Positions 13,901-24,110 of a stretch of DNA of 64,000 nucleotides are shown piece after piece. Within the stretch, counting starts at the first letter, position 1; each line of letters begins with the position of its first letter. The stretch spans positions 10,554,696-10,618,695 of the forward strand of contig CM019228.1 of NCBI GenBank assembly GCA_009741485.1, written 5' to 3'. A program made the translations under genes and the position numbers. The stretch is from Malurus cyaneus samueli (Eukaryota > Chordata > Aves > Passeriformes > Maluridae). The notes below the pieces were generated by a model. It did not search any database, was not told where the DNA came from, and was given only the letters and a program-made list of their open reading frames with translations.

Positions 13901-16900
13901 GCTGGAATTAAAAGCGAACCCCCTTGGCAAGCAGTGCTGTGTTTGGGTTCGCTGAGGCACTGAAGCCAAGCACTGCTGCCATTGGCCTCCTGGATCTCTG
14001 CACAGTCCCAAAATGTGGGAGCTGTTGGTTACTGACTATTCTTTGCAAGGCGCCTTCAGGAATTTCTGCCAGAGTTGCACCTACAGGAGCCGGTCCAATC
14101 CGACAGGGAAGCCTGTGTGTGCTGGCAGCACCCCGCTGTGGGCTCACATCCGTAACAGAGTGCGCAGGGATAAGGTTGGCCTCACTTGCTGCTTCTGTTG
14201 CTGCCTGGGGTCTCTGCAGTGGGAGAACAGGGAAGAGCTTTGCTCTCTGCTGCTTGTCTTTCTTGGGGAGTGGGAAGGGCATGGGGGGCTTGTGTCTAGC
14301 TGTCAGCAGCACTGGGCTGCTCTGTTGATCTGAGTGTGACCATGACCGCATCTAAGCTCTCCCAGAACTTCCTGCAGCTGCCATTATTCCAGCATTTCCC
14401 TCCTCTGCCACAACTCTCTGGCCCTGCACGGGGCTCTGTGAGAGGGGGGAGCTGTGCTGCAAAGCAGCTCTGGTTTATGACTGTCTGCTGACAGCAGCAA
14501 ACTCAAAACAGAGTTTGCTGCGGTTGCCTCCTCCTGGTCTTACTGTGCCGCCGTGTTCAAGAGCCAAGTGTAACAAAGCTGTCTCAGGTGGCACTGAATT
14601 CTAACTTTGGCTGGTTCTGATTGCTGATCATGCCCCCAAGCAGACAGTTCTTCCACCCTCTTGCCAGTCTTCCTGAGGAGCTGCCACTCCTCAGGCATTT
14701 GGATGTGTTTGGCTCTCCCAAGCAGTACTGGAATTGCTGGGTGATGTTCTAGCACTTGGGTCAGCTGCTCCTCAGCCTCACAACTCTCTGCTCAAGAGAT
14801 CAAGCTAAGCTGAAAATGGGAGATTGGAACTTGTTTACTGAATTCTTGCAATAGCAGGGCCAGGTGTTCTTCCTATCTCTATGCTCAAATAGAAATTTAA
14901 AGGAATAAGCTGGTTGAAGGAGGACAGCTTTCCATGATTGTTCAGCTGATTCAAACATAAATTGTGCTCCCTGAGGTTGCCTTTCTCACTGAGCAGACAC
15001 TGCTCACGTGTTGCTGGATTTTTCATCTATATGAACCCTCATCAGCCCTGTTTAAAGAATCACACAATATCCAAAACCTGGTTTCCCTGAAACCAGGGAA
15101 ACCTTGGGGTGTAGGTTTTCCTATGGAAAAGAAATAGCAAGGTAAAAGTGGTCATGCTCTGCTCACTTGCAGCAGCCTTCCAGGCTAGCTGGTTTCTCTG
15201 AAGTCTGTTCCTAGCTCATGGGTAACTTCTGTCTTCCAGCTGGACCCTCAGGCACTGCAGGACAAAGATTGGCAGCGCACAGTCATCTCAATGAATGGGG
15301 TAAGTGTGGCAAAGAGAAATTAGCTCTGTTTCTGTGCCTTCTATAGGCTTTACTTCTTAGCTCTTCATTGCATCATGAAAAAAAAAAAAAAAAAATGTTC
15401 AAAAAGTAACAGCTGTTGTCTTTGGTTCAGGTGGAAGTGAAGCTGTCTGTGAAGTTCACCAGTCGGGAGTTCAGCCTGAAACGGATGCCGTCCCGCAAGC
15501 AGACAGGCGTGTTTGGGGTCAAGATCGCTATTGTCACCAAGTGAGCTCATGGGTCATGTTTCTACCCGTTGTGTTTTAGGAAGACAACTGGCCACGGGGT
15601 GCACCAGCCTGTGTTCCCCCAGAGCGATTTGGCAGTCCAGCCTGCTCCACTAGTGTGGTAGTGTAGATGTGGCTGCAGACAGGAGACGCTTTACAATCTC
15701 TGAGCTTCATTTTTCCAGAGATAAAAACAATAGTTTTTATCAGCACACAGGCTGTTTACTGACAGTAAACTACTCCTCTGAATACTGGAAATCCCCCTTA
15801 CCCTTGCCTTCTCTGTAGTTAGCTGACATAGTCACAGATTTCCAGAGCCACTAAACAGTGATGTTTCCTTTCCATAATCAGAAATGTTCAAGGTCTTTGG
15901 ATCCTGTTGTATTATTTTAACCCCTGATCTTTTGTCATGAATCATTTGCCAGGAGAAACCTGTTTGTTCTGTTGTATAGTTTGGGAAGTGTGGTATTTCC
16001 TCCCTATAGAATTGCATCAATTTGAAAGCAACAGAGTTGCTGTGTATCCAAGGGCTGTTTGGGAATCCTCAGATTACCTGGGCAGAGCCACAGGCCCCAG
16101 GGGCACTGGGACCTGGCCAGGAGCTCAAGTGCTCAGGGAAGCTGCAGAACAGCCAAAGCCAGGCTGAGACAGTGAGAAAACGCTCTCCAGTTTAAAAGGA
16201 GTTTTTCAGCTCAGTCCTGACTGCCTTCTCAGACTTCCTACCACCCATTTTTTAGAAAAGGTTTGCACGGGGAAATGTTGGGGTGCTTTTAGCTGTCCTG
16301 GCTGGCTGGGGAACAGACACCGAAAGCTGGGCTGAACTGAACTCTTCTGTCTGGCTTTCCTCAGGAGAGAGAGGTCAAAGGTGCCGTACATCGTGCGGCA
16401 GTGTGTGGAAGAGATCGAGCGCCGTGGGATGGAGGAGGTGGGGATCTACCGCGTCTCTGGGGTTGCAACCGACATCCAGGCTTTGAAAGCTGCCTTTGAT
16501 GTCAGTAAGTATTTGTGTCTGATGTTTTCCTTTGCTCTGAGACAACCTGCCTGAGCTCCTTGTCAGGTGGCTGTGCTATTTTTAATCTTATGTTGCCCAA
16601 GAGGCATTAAGAAGTAGAGATTCTCACTCAAGGAAAATAATTCTAACAACTGCTGTCAGTAATAAAAGTTGAAATGCAGATAAATACAGTCAAGTGGGCC
16701 TTGTCCAGATCGGGCTGGGGTCACTGGCACAGCAAACTCTGGAAGGCTGAAGTTCCCTAGCTTGATGTAAAGCAATGAAGTGTTTGCAGTCATTTGTGCA
16801 GTGTTTCTCAGTTGGAAGGTTGCTCATTTAATCTGGAGAAATGTAAACAGGAAAACTCTCAGCTATTTGGGCAGAGACAAAGGATAAACAGACCAAAAGC

Positions 16901-19483
16901 AAGGAAAAGAAGGAATGCAAGGCCAGCAGTTCCTTTACCCTACCTCTGCTTTCCCCTCTTTCAGATAACAAGGATGTGTCGGTGATGATGAGCGAGATGG
17001 ACGTTAATGCCATTGCAGGCACCCTCAAACTGTACTTCCGGGAGCTGCCAGAACCCCTCTTCACAGACGAGCTGTACCCCAACTTTGCTGAAGGCATCGG
17101 TAGGTGCAGCACAAGGAACCCTTGATAACAGAAACTCTTCCACTATGCTCTTAAAGCAACATAAACCCCATCTTTATAGTGTTGGACAGAAGCCTGGAAC
17201 AAGCTGTGAGGGGAGTGGAATGGAGCTCAGAACGGAGCGTTAGAATGACATCGCCTTCCCATGAGGCAGAATATGGGCCATTGCCATCCTGTTCTGCAGG
17301 CTGCAAAAGCCTGAGTTTCTGAAGGATAGGCTCAGGACAGAATGCCAGCCTGACTGCTGGGGTTGTAAATGCTGACTGCTCAGGCTGGCCTCAGGGAAGT
17401 CCCCTTTGGAGGGCAAGGGGATATGTTCCTCATCCTGATGCAGGACAAATGTTGATGATTGAAAGTCTCAAAGCATTTGAACTGCTTGAGAGAAGAGGAT
17501 TCTGAATGCATTTGTGAAATAAAGAACGAGATGCTGTGGGGTATTGATATGCACAATATAAATATGAACTCTGACCTTCCAGCCTATGATGATGTCATCA
17601 CAATCTTTTGGGGACCATTCCTTTTGGCTGGTTTGGGACATGGCTCAGTCAGTCAGTCCCACTCACTGCCTGTGGTGATGTTTTGTTCTCTGTCTTGTAG
17701 CACTTTCAGATCCTGTTGCAAAGGAGAGCTGTATGTTGAATCTGTTGCTATCACTTCCAGAACCCAACCTTGTGACATTCCTTTTCCTTCTGGACCATTT
17801 AAAAAGGTAATATATGGTTCTTTGAGATATGTATTTAATGTGTAAAGCATCCCTATTTTGAAAAGTGAAGCCTTCTCTTTAAATTCCTGCTGAATCACAG
17901 AAATGAAAAAGTATTTGCTGATCTGCTGTGAATGCTCATCAAATAGCTATTGTCTCATACTCATTTAGTGAGGCAGTAAATCCTGAATTCCATTCCCTGC
18001 TCATACTGAAAAAGGATTAGAACTGGAGGAAAGGAGTAACAAAAGAGTCAGGGCTTATCTATCGCAAATGCAAATTCCTGCTGCAGTGTCACTGAGGCTG
18101 CACCTGGATCTGGAAAGGGTTTTTATAAACCATGAAGCTTTAGCCATATTTAAGGTCTTGGGAGCCCTGTCTCAGAAGGTGTCTGAAATCCAGTATCATT
18201 CATTTTTAAAATTCCAGCACATGGCCTAAATGCAGTTGTCAGTTCCTTTTTTAGTCAAGTCTTTCTGGTTTTGTCTATGTCTTTGTAATATGGTTGTAAC
18301 TGTGAAAAGTATTTCCATGCATTTGATATTAATGCAATAAGCTGCCTTAATGCTTGCCCAATGTGTTAATTTGCGTAAGCATGTTGTACATACCAGAGAC
18401 TGTCCCTAGAGATACGAAAGATCATCTTGTGATTGAGATTCTGGATTAAAATCAAGGAAATGTGACCTTTTCTTGTGTTTCTGCTGCAGACTTTCCTGCC
18501 CTTGGGCAGATTTTTAAAACTTTTTGCCTCAGTTTCTCATTTGTCAAACTCAGATATTTATAAAAGTCTGCCTTGTGCATTGTTTGTTCTCCCAGGGTTG
18601 CTGAGAGGGAAAGTGTGAACAAGATGTCCCTGCATAATCTTGCCACTGTCTTTGGACCAACACTGCTCAGACCTTCAGAGAAGGACAGTAAAATCCCCGC
18701 GAACCCAACCCAGCCCATCACAATGACTGACAGCTGGTCACTAGAAGTCATGTCCCAGGTAAAATCCTGAATGTGCCATTGCATCTTGTGAAGACACTTC
18801 CTACAAAAGCGCAATCCTCTGGCAGGCCTGGCTCAGTCATCCTGCTGGGTTTTCATGGCAGTTTTTTTGAAAAACATAAAACAACTTTTGCCCTCACACA
18901 GACATTTTAGACTGTTTGTAGAACTGTTTTCCTTTAGACAGGTCAGTTGTGTCTGTACAAATACAACTTTTCATGAAGGCATGTCCATGTGTGTGCATCC
19001 TGTATGTGTTTGTACATGGGAGGTTTTTGGGAAGCTGTGTACCAGCACCATGCTGCTGGCCTGGGATAAAAGAATTGGCAGTGTTTCCACAATGCTCCTC
19101 AGCACTAAACCACTGTCACTGATGCACAACAAAATTCTTTGGCCACTGCTGCCTTTGAAGGCAATGCAGAGGATTGGAGCACAGAGGCTGTGTCACCAGG
19201 TCCAGGCTGGTTTGAACATTCTCCATTGAACAATGGCAAATTCTAGATAAATTTTTTCACTGCTGTTATACAGTGTATTAAATACAGAGCTGCTAGATGT
19301 TCCCAGAGAGAGCTGTATCATCAGCTCTCACATAGCCAGCATGAGAATGAGTTTTTATGGAGCTTTAGTATATCTTGTCCTTTCTCTTTCCAGGTTCAAG
19401 TTCTTCTGTACTTCCTGCAGCTAGAGACTATCCCTACTCCAGACAGCAAGAGGCAAAGCATTCTCTTTTCCACAGAGGTGTAG
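1806..19483 (+). CDS. BCR: BCR, 3' half (exons 9-23): PH, C2 and RhoGAP domains
   Basis: Gene-level entry; exons are listed separately. Fifteen GT-AG exons join into one open frame of 1701 bases (566 residues plus stop). Aligned by eye to human BCR from memory, this is residues 706-1271, with the same C-terminus (..SILFSTEV). Domains in order are PH (about 708-866, exons 9-12), C2 (about 893-1020, exons 13-17) and RhoGAP (about 1054-1248, exons 18-23). The RhoGAP arginine finger is R1090 in GIYRVSG, and the conserved Asn is N1202 in NLATVFGP, so the domain looks catalytically intact. In other vertebrates the protein combines an N-terminal oligomerisation and Ser/Thr-kinase region, a RhoGEF module and this GAP, which inactivates Rac and Cdc42. 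The N-terminal exons lie upstream of the window. The paralogue ABR is the main alternative; exon lengths and residue numbering favour BCR. Confidence 0.97.
1928..3109 (+). other. BCR intron 9
   Basis: About 1.2 kb. Only GT...AG borders and chance open frames are visible. Confidence 0.85.
3110..3278 (+). CDS. BCR: BCR exon 10 (PH domain)
   Basis: The acceptor is CTTTCAG and the donor AAG|GTAAAA. It encodes residues 746-802, including [20 protein letters not shown] and [15 protein letters not shown]. The split Gly codon carried from exon 9 is completed in frame. Confidence 0.97.
3279..4577 (+). other. BCR intron 10
   Basis: About 1.3 kb. It holds the 66-base tandem duplication listed at 3308-3431 and nothing else recognised. 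Confidence 0.8.
3308..3431 (+). repeat. Two-copy tandem repeat, 66-base unit, in BCR intron 10
   Basis: Copy 1 runs 3308-3373 and copy 2 runs 3374-3431. Both start CAGACATGAT and end GGGGACTCAGG. Copy 2 has lost about 8 bases in the middle and carries only a few substitutions, so the duplication is fairly recent. Confidence 0.85.
4578..4697 (+). CDS. BCR: BCR exon 11 (PH domain)
   Basis: A 120-base in-phase exon encoding residues 803-842: [20 protein letters not shown], then LLLLMSP and RVHNRNGK. The acceptor is CCTTCAG and the donor AAG|GTGAGA. Confidence 0.97.
4698..5440 (+). other. BCR intron 11
   Basis: 743 bases, GC-rich. No feature is seen beyond the splice borders. Confidence 0.85.
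5441..5516 (+). CDS. BCR: BCR exon 12 (end of PH domain)
   Basis: 76 bases encoding [20 protein letters not shown] and EQQKK, with the Cys868 codon split across the junction. The donor is AAAT|GTGAGT. This is the first exon of the region orthologous to the human major breakpoint cluster. Confidence 0.97.
5517..6049 (+). other. BCR intron 12
   Basis: 533 bases. Nothing is recognised except the splice borders (GTGAGT...GACAG). Confidence 0.85.
6050..6154 (+). CDS. BCR: BCR exon 13 (b2 exon)
   Basis: 105 bases, the same length as the human exon historically called b2. It encodes residues 868-903 ([20 protein letters not shown], then [14 protein letters not shown]). It links the PH domain to the C2 domain. 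The donor is GAAG|GTAAGA. Confidence 0.97.
6155..6725 (+). other. BCR intron 13
   Basis: 571 bases. This is the orthologue of one of the two introns in which human t(9;22) breaks cluster. No repeat is seen. Confidence 0.85.
6726..6800 (+). CDS. BCR: BCR exon 14 (b3 exon, C2 domain)
   Basis: 75 bases, exactly the length of the human b3 exon. It encodes residues 903-928 ([20 protein letters not shown], then FKQSS). The donor is TCAA|GTGAGT, splitting Asn928. Confidence 0.97.
6801..7367 (+). other. BCR intron 14
   Basis: 567 bases. This is the second intron of the human breakpoint hot region by orthology. No repeat is recognised. Confidence 0.85.
7368..7465 (+). CDS. BCR: BCR exon 15 (C2 domain)
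   Basis: 98 bases, residues 928-960: [20 protein letters not shown], then [12 protein letters not shown]. The EPNW motif is typical of C2 domains. The acceptor is TCCTCAG and the donor GAG|GTAGGT. Confidence 0.97.
7466..8140 (+). other. BCR intron 15
   Basis: 675 bases. It contains the 21-base tandem duplication listed at 7686-7727. Confidence 0.8.
7686..7727 (+). repeat. Perfect 21-base tandem duplication in BCR intron 15
   Basis: The unit TTTAATCTTTTAAATAGAAG plus C occurs twice back to back (7686-7706, 7707-7727) with no mismatch. Confidence 0.9.
8141..8272 (+). CDS. BCR: BCR exon 16 (C2 domain)
   Basis: 132 bases, residues 961-1004: [20 protein letters not shown], then [20 protein letters not shown] and GQIQ. 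It is in phase on both sides. The acceptor is CCCTGCAG and the donor CAG|GTAAGA. Confidence 0.97.
13803..13827. repeat. Perfect 10-base inverted repeat, 5-base loop
   Basis: CTGAACTTCC, loop AGCAC, then GGAAGTTCAG. It would form a stable stem in either strand. It sits at the left edge of the GC-rich zone of BCR intron 16. No function is assigned. Confidence 0.85.
15080..15103. repeat. Perfect 10-base inverted repeat, 4-base loop
   Basis: GGTTTCCCTG, loop AAAC, then CAGGGAAACC, about 140 bases upstream of BCR exon 17. An overlapping shorter palindrome, TGGTTTC...GAAACCA, shares the same bases. Confidence 0.85.
15240..15299 (+). CDS. BCR: BCR exon 17 (end of C2 domain)
   Basis: 60 bases, residues 1005-1024: [20 protein letters not shown]. 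It is in phase on both sides. The acceptor is TCTTCCAG and the donor GGG|GTAAGT. Confidence 0.97.
15378..15395 (+). repeat. Homopolymer run of 18 A in BCR intron 17
   Basis: An uninterrupted A run inside the 131-base intron between exons 17 and 18. It is likely length-polymorphic and a possible sequencing weak point. Confidence 0.9.
15431..15540 (+). CDS. BCR: BCR exon 18 (linker into RhoGAP)
   Basis: 110 bases, residues 1025-1061: [20 protein letters not shown], then [16 protein letters not shown] and a split Lys codon. The GVFGVKI segment begins the RhoGAP fold. The acceptor is GGTTCAG and the donor GTGAGC. Confidence 0.97.
15541..16364 (+). other. BCR intron 18
   Basis: 824 bases. Nothing is recognised beyond the splice borders. 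Confidence 0.85.
16365..16504 (+). CDS. BCR: BCR exon 19 (RhoGAP, arginine finger)
   Basis: 140 bases, residues 1061-1108: [20 protein letters not shown], then [20 protein letters not shown] and KAAFDV. The catalytic arginine codon CGC is at 16450-16452 (R1090 by running count). The donor is GTCA|GTAAGT. Confidence 0.97.
16505..16964 (+). other. BCR intron 19
   Basis: 460 bases. No feature is seen. Confidence 0.85.
16965..17099 (+). CDS. BCR: BCR exon 20 (RhoGAP)
   Basis: 135 bases, residues 1108-1153: [20 protein letters not shown], then [20 protein letters not shown] and AEGI. It contains the hallmark [12 protein letters not shown] helix of the RhoGAP family. The acceptor is CTTTCAG and the donor GTAGGT. 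Confidence 0.97.
17100..17700 (+). other. BCR intron 20
   Basis: 601 bases. No feature is seen. Confidence 0.85.
17701..17806 (+). CDS. BCR: BCR exon 21 (RhoGAP)
   Basis: 106 bases, residues 1153-1188: [20 protein letters not shown], then [15 protein letters not shown]. The acceptor is TCTTGTAG and the donor AAG|GTAATA. Confidence 0.96.
17807..18595 (+). other. BCR intron 21
   Basis: 789 bases, AT-rich. No feature is seen. Confidence 0.85.
18596..18758 (+). CDS. BCR: BCR exon 22 (RhoGAP)
   Basis: 163 bases, residues 1188-1242: [20 protein letters not shown], then [20 protein letters not shown] and [14 protein letters not shown]. It includes the conserved Asn1202. The acceptor is TCTCCCAG and the donor CAG|GTAAAA. 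Confidence 0.97.
18759..19393 (+). other. BCR intron 22
   Basis: 635 bases. No feature is seen. Confidence 0.85.
19394..19483 (+). CDS. BCR: BCR exon 23, coding part and stop
   Basis: Encodes [20 protein letters not shown], then QSILFSTEV, and TAG at 19481-19483. The terminal S-T-E-V is the PDZ-binding-type tail known for BCR. The acceptor is TTTCCAG. Confidence 0.97.
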   Translation, partial: VQVLLYFLQLETIPTPDSKRQSILFSTEV

Positions 19484-20262
19484 GTGCCTGTGGTACCGAC
19501 AGGACTCAAACTGCTTTTGGTGTAACTCTGTCATCCCTGGGAAAAAGATGACTGATGTTTCCTCAGACTAGCCTGTTCCTGTGCTGGGGAATTCCAGCCC
19601 TTGGTGCTTCTGCTGTTTGTTAACCAGAGACAAGCTGGAGAGAATGGAGAGAAGCCTCTCCTTTTGCTGGTAGGACCAGAACTAACCGGAGATGGAGCTG
19701 TGCAGAATCTCCACTAGAAGGAGCAATAGACACTTGGACAATGCACCACCAAGTGTGGCGATTGTTCTTGTTGGGAATGTGACGGAAGGTATTCCTCATT
19801 TTATGGATTTAATTTATCATAAAGAAACATCAAGATTTCTACTGGACCACTTGATAGGACACCCCTTTTTGCCTGAGGGGGCGTTAAAGGATATATCACA
19901 ACTGTGTCTTTAATAACTGCTGTTTTTCAAGTACTGTTCTAGGCCACAAAAATAGCATTGCTTTGCAAGAGGAAGGAGAAGAGAAAGGTCTGGGATCTAA
20001 AATTCTCTCCACAGAAATTCAAGTCTTGATTTGAATATGGTTCTGAAGAAATTGAACAGTTTTATGTACAACTAGAACTGTTGTCTGGTTAGGGGCTGGG
20101 TTTCTTGGCATTTTTTTTTTGTTTGTATGTTTTTTTGGCTCACCCACCCCTTCCCATACAAATGCTTGTACACCCCAGGGAAGGAGATGCCCTGCTCTTG
20201 CCTGTGTTGCACTTCTGATGGGTTTTGTTGGGTTGAGACAGACTCGACAAAATTACACTATG

Positions 20263-20268
20263 AATAAA
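20263..20268 (+). terminator. Candidate proximal BCR poly(A) signal
   Basis: AATAAA in TGAATAAATAC, about 780 bases after the BCR stop. T/G-rich sequence (TTCTGTTGTTTGTTTGTATA) begins about 45 bases downstream. Confidence 0.35.
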
Positions 20269-22521
20269 TACAGCAAATTAAAGAGAGGCAAGGGAGGATA
20301 ACAGCCAGTGATTCTGTTGTTTGTTTGTATATAAAAGCAGGGGCAATATTATCCAGGAAGGATCACTAAATTCCTTAGACCCCACCAAACTTAATGAAAA
20401 TCAAATGGGAAGACTATTAATTCCCAACACTCCAAAGAAAATATGTTATCTCTGCAAAAGTAATTGAAGAATTTGTGCATTAAAAAAAAAATCAGTGGCT
20501 CTAAGTTTAGCTGGCTGCTTACTCCAGACTTTTATCAGAACATCTTTTTTTTGATACTTGAATTTTTGGAGGCTTTGTACATTGTTTCTACAAGAGTCTT
20601 TTTCTGATAGATACAAACACTCTGAAAAATGTCAGAATGTACTTTGTGGACAATCTAGCAAGTAGCATGCATTGTGGATTCTTCAGAAATTCCAACTCTG
20701 TTTTAAATAAGAGCAGTGGAGAAATTTCTGTGGAACTCCATCCAGCAGTACAAAAGTTCTGGCCAAACACCAATTTTGTATTTCCCTCCCTAAATCAGTT
20801 GAAGCTACAGGGGTGGAAAGGGCAGCAGTATTTGTCCAGGGAATTGAAACTGCAGAATCTAATTGCTGGTATCCAGAACTCAGCATTCTGGCTCTCAAGC
20901 AGTTGTGCCAAACATCCTGGAGGGTGGGAGTGATGCCATTTTCCTAAACTGTTCCAGCCCCTGCTACTCCTACCCAGCTATGCAGCATCCATTTAGTGGC
21001 ATCTGTCAGTCATTGTCCTGGTGAGAAGAAAAGTACAGGTGGAAGACAAGGGAAGGAATCGGCACAAAAATGGGAGGGAGGGACAGATTTTGAAAGATTG
21101 GTAGGGTCAGGTTGTCAACATCATTTGCAGGGAAATGTGACACAGAAAGTGACCCCTGTTGTGCTGAATTGTACATTTTCTGATGGGTGACCTGCAAACC
21201 CTCAGATAAAAAAAATAGCAAAGGAGTGTTTCAAGCAAATAGAAAAAAATTAAAGGGAAATGATTTTGTAGTCACTGTAATTCTGACTGCTGCAGAATAT
21301 TAGAAATTACTGTACTGTGAAGTTGCGAAATCAGAAAGGAACAAATATAAATTTCAATTTTGTGAGTATATCAATATTTTGCATGCTTTGTAAGGATTCT
21401 TATAGGAATTTAATATTGCTTAGTATCCCTCCCTCCTTAGGTCTGGGAGCAAACCTCTTTGTAATGTAATGTACAATTAGAAATTCCTTCTCTCTTGTAT
21501 GTATTTCCATGACATTCCAATTTCTGAACCTGCAAAACCGAAAAAAAATGTCTGTAGTAGGAGGTGCTTTTGCGGGGAGGGAGGGAATGAAGGCAAGGAA
21601 ACTTGAAGGCTTAAGATTTTGATTTTTTAGATTTTTATATTCATTTTTTGCCTGTTTGAAGGTAAAACTTAGTCACAATCCTGAAAAGCATTGACTTGAG
21701 CCATGTTGTGCAGAGCAGTGAAACACTCTCTGGGTTTGTTTCTCTGTATTTGTTCTCCCTTTTCCCTGGCAGCTCTACTGCAATCCTTGTATTGAGGCTG
21801 CACTCCTGCCCGCTCCCACTCCAGGGGGATGAAGCTGAGGCAGGAGCACTGCTAATGACTTCATGGAAAAAGGAAAAAACCCAAGCTACACCTGGTGTTG
21901 GGTGATAGCCTTTTCCTTTGGTGTTTAGAATCTGTGGCTGCTCCTCGCAGTGTTGAAACTGGAAAGCAATACCATAATGACTGTGCCAATTTACTTTTGC
22001 CCAACTTTTTTATTTTTATTTATATAGGAATTTAATTTTAATATTAAATTACTGATCTATAGTATGTAACCATGAGAAAATTGCTTTTGCTTTGGTTACT
22101 GTGACAGGTTGTTGCTGTCAGTCTCTCATTACAATGCTCAGTTCTAATGTAATGTTATCTAACATGCAGGCATGTGGATCAGGGAAAAAAGTTAATTTAA
22201 CTTAACCCATTAATTATTTCTGTTAAGTATGAATATGTTTTCCCCAAAGCTGGTAATTTTGGGCTGGAAAAGATAGTAGATCATATTGCTGATGATGAAA
22301 TGGTGGACTGATTTGAAATAAGAATTGATTTCTTGAATTTCCTTTAATTTTGCAAATAAGTTTTTTCCAATAGTCTTATGTTTTCAGAAATTAGGTATTT
22401 CCAAAAGACTTTTGTGGGTTTTTTCCCAGGGAGGTTGGTTGGGGCTTTTGTTTGTTTGGAGGCTTTTTTATGTTTTGGTTTTTTTTTTTTTACACTTAAT
22501 TTTTTTTAACAAGCCTTATTA

Positions 22522-22527
22522 AATAAA
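22522..22527 (+). terminator. Candidate BCR poly(A) signal
   Basis: AATAAA in TTAAATAAAAAGG, about 3.04 kb after the stop, just downstream of a long T-rich tract (22,430-22,510). Confidence 0.35.
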
Positions 22528-24084
22528 AAGGGAAATGCAAAACTTGGCTTTAGAGAAGGCCTTCTGATATCTCCTCTTATACATTCCCTTGTGAGTTGTG
22601 TCAGAAAACTGAGGTCTTTAATTTTCTATGTTAAAAGGTACAATACAACCAACACAACCGCAAACCAGGGAAAAGTTACCCTTTTTATGTGCACTGGGAG
22701 TTTTTGCTCCTTCAGTTTCTAATGTATTGGAGAGACCTTTCTACAAATGTCACTTGCAGGAACAGGTATATAAAATGTTTAAATTTTCAGCTAAGGAAAT
22801 TCAGGTGATTAGGATAGTCTGTCTCTCCAGTTTAAGGAGGGGAGTAAGCATCAGTTTCCTGGCATTTAGAAACAATCTTAAAATTCTCATGGATTTTTTA
22901 AACACTGAGTAGGTTTTAAAGTAAAATTTTAAAATGTTAAGCAAATGAAGAGTAAAGTTTTCAAAGATGGACAAGAAATAACAGTTACTAGCTCAGAGTC
23001 AGCTTTGTGTTTGTGTGTGCTTTGTATGGGAGGGAAGTGTTAGAAACCAAACTGAAATACATCCATTCAAATGCTGCTGGTGTTCTTTATTCTTGCACAT
23101 TTTTAACAAGTTGAGGTAGTAGCTAAGCTATTTCAGGCTGTATTTTAATGCTGCTATTTTTCAGTGTATCAGCTAAGGGCAAAATGCAGCAGTGTGGTGC
23201 CTGGCCTTGCCGTGCCCACTGCCTGCCTCGGCTCTGGCCGTCATCACGCACACGCGGAATCGGCCGGCACCGCGTGGAGCCAAATGGCCCCTTGTGGTGC
23301 TGGCCATGAGGTGGTGGAACCACAGAGGATATTTATGGGAGGTGCAGGATTTTTACTGTTTATTAGTTTTACCTGTTTTATGGTTGTTCCTGTTAGTTTT
23401 CTATGAGTTTATTTAAACGAATGGACTGTTCTTTAAGGCAGATGTGGATCTCCAGATTAGTTTGTCATTTGTGTAACACTGGAAGGCATCACAATGTGTT
23501 CATTTACCTTAATGTGCCATTATTTCAAGTGTGTATAAAATGTAAACAGACTGATGTGGTTTTAAAAAAGTTTAAAGTATGATGGCAAAACCCCAACTTT
23601 CTCTGAATCCTCACTAGGTAATCCTTTAGTTTCAGTGTTTGGTCACCTACTGGGATAACTTTACCAGATGTGGCATTCTTCTTACGGAAATTTTAGTATA
23701 AAATGGGAAATGTTTTAAGAAAAATACTCGCCCTTTCTCTTTTTACTTTAATTCAAGATGACAGGGACTTGGAATAATGGAAGACCAATACATTTCTGCA
23801 GCATCTTGAAGGGGATATGCTTCTTTTCCTTAAAGAAGAAAAATCTGAAAGGGCAAATCTTAGATACAAGGAAATTAATCAAATTCTTGTAGTCACTTGT
23901 TTATGCCATCTTAAATTTCTGCTCCAGGGATGTTTCTCTTTGTAGACTTTGCTAACATTGTCCTACTACTGTTAAGTGAAAAATAAATGTGTTGCCATTC
24001 CCTTCCTTTAACACAGGGCCTGTGCAACTGAGATACTGGAGCCATGGACTAGTATGAGCAATTCCTCATTCTGAACTAGGATGA

Positions 24085-24090
24085 AATAAA
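24085..24090 (+). terminator. Candidate distal BCR poly(A) signal
   Basis: AATAAA followed by T/G-rich TGTTCATGTATGTTCTTTG. A second AATAAA lies 103 bases upstream at 23982. Confidence 0.35.
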
Positions 24091-24110
24091 TGTTCATGTA
24101 TGTTCTTTGA

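Larger units (their letters stand above)
8273..15239 (+). other. BCR intron 16 (longest intron seen in this gene)
   Basis: Almost 7 kb. No exon or nested gene is recognised. It includes an AT-rich middle (about 9.6-10.5 kb), a GC-richer zone at about 13.8-14.35 kb open in several frames on both strands, a perfect 10-base inverted repeat at 13803-13827 and another at 15080-15103. Confidence 0.75.
19484..24110 (+). other. BCR: BCR 3' UTR and possible extensions (3' limit uncertain)
   Basis: No splice-compatible coding follows the stop. The sequence turns AT-rich, with AU-rich words such as TTTTTATTTATATAGG near 22.0 kb. AATAAA signals occur at 20263, 22522, 23982 and 24085, giving possible 3' UTRs of about 0.8, 3.05, 4.5 and 4.6 kb. 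From memory the human 3' UTR is roughly 2.5 kb, so the 22.5-kb signal is plausible. Which signals are used cannot be read from sequence. Confidence 0.45.

Noticed and set aside
18452..18814. 120-codon minus-strand open frame
   Set aside because: Overlaps BCR exon 22 in antisense and is explained by it.
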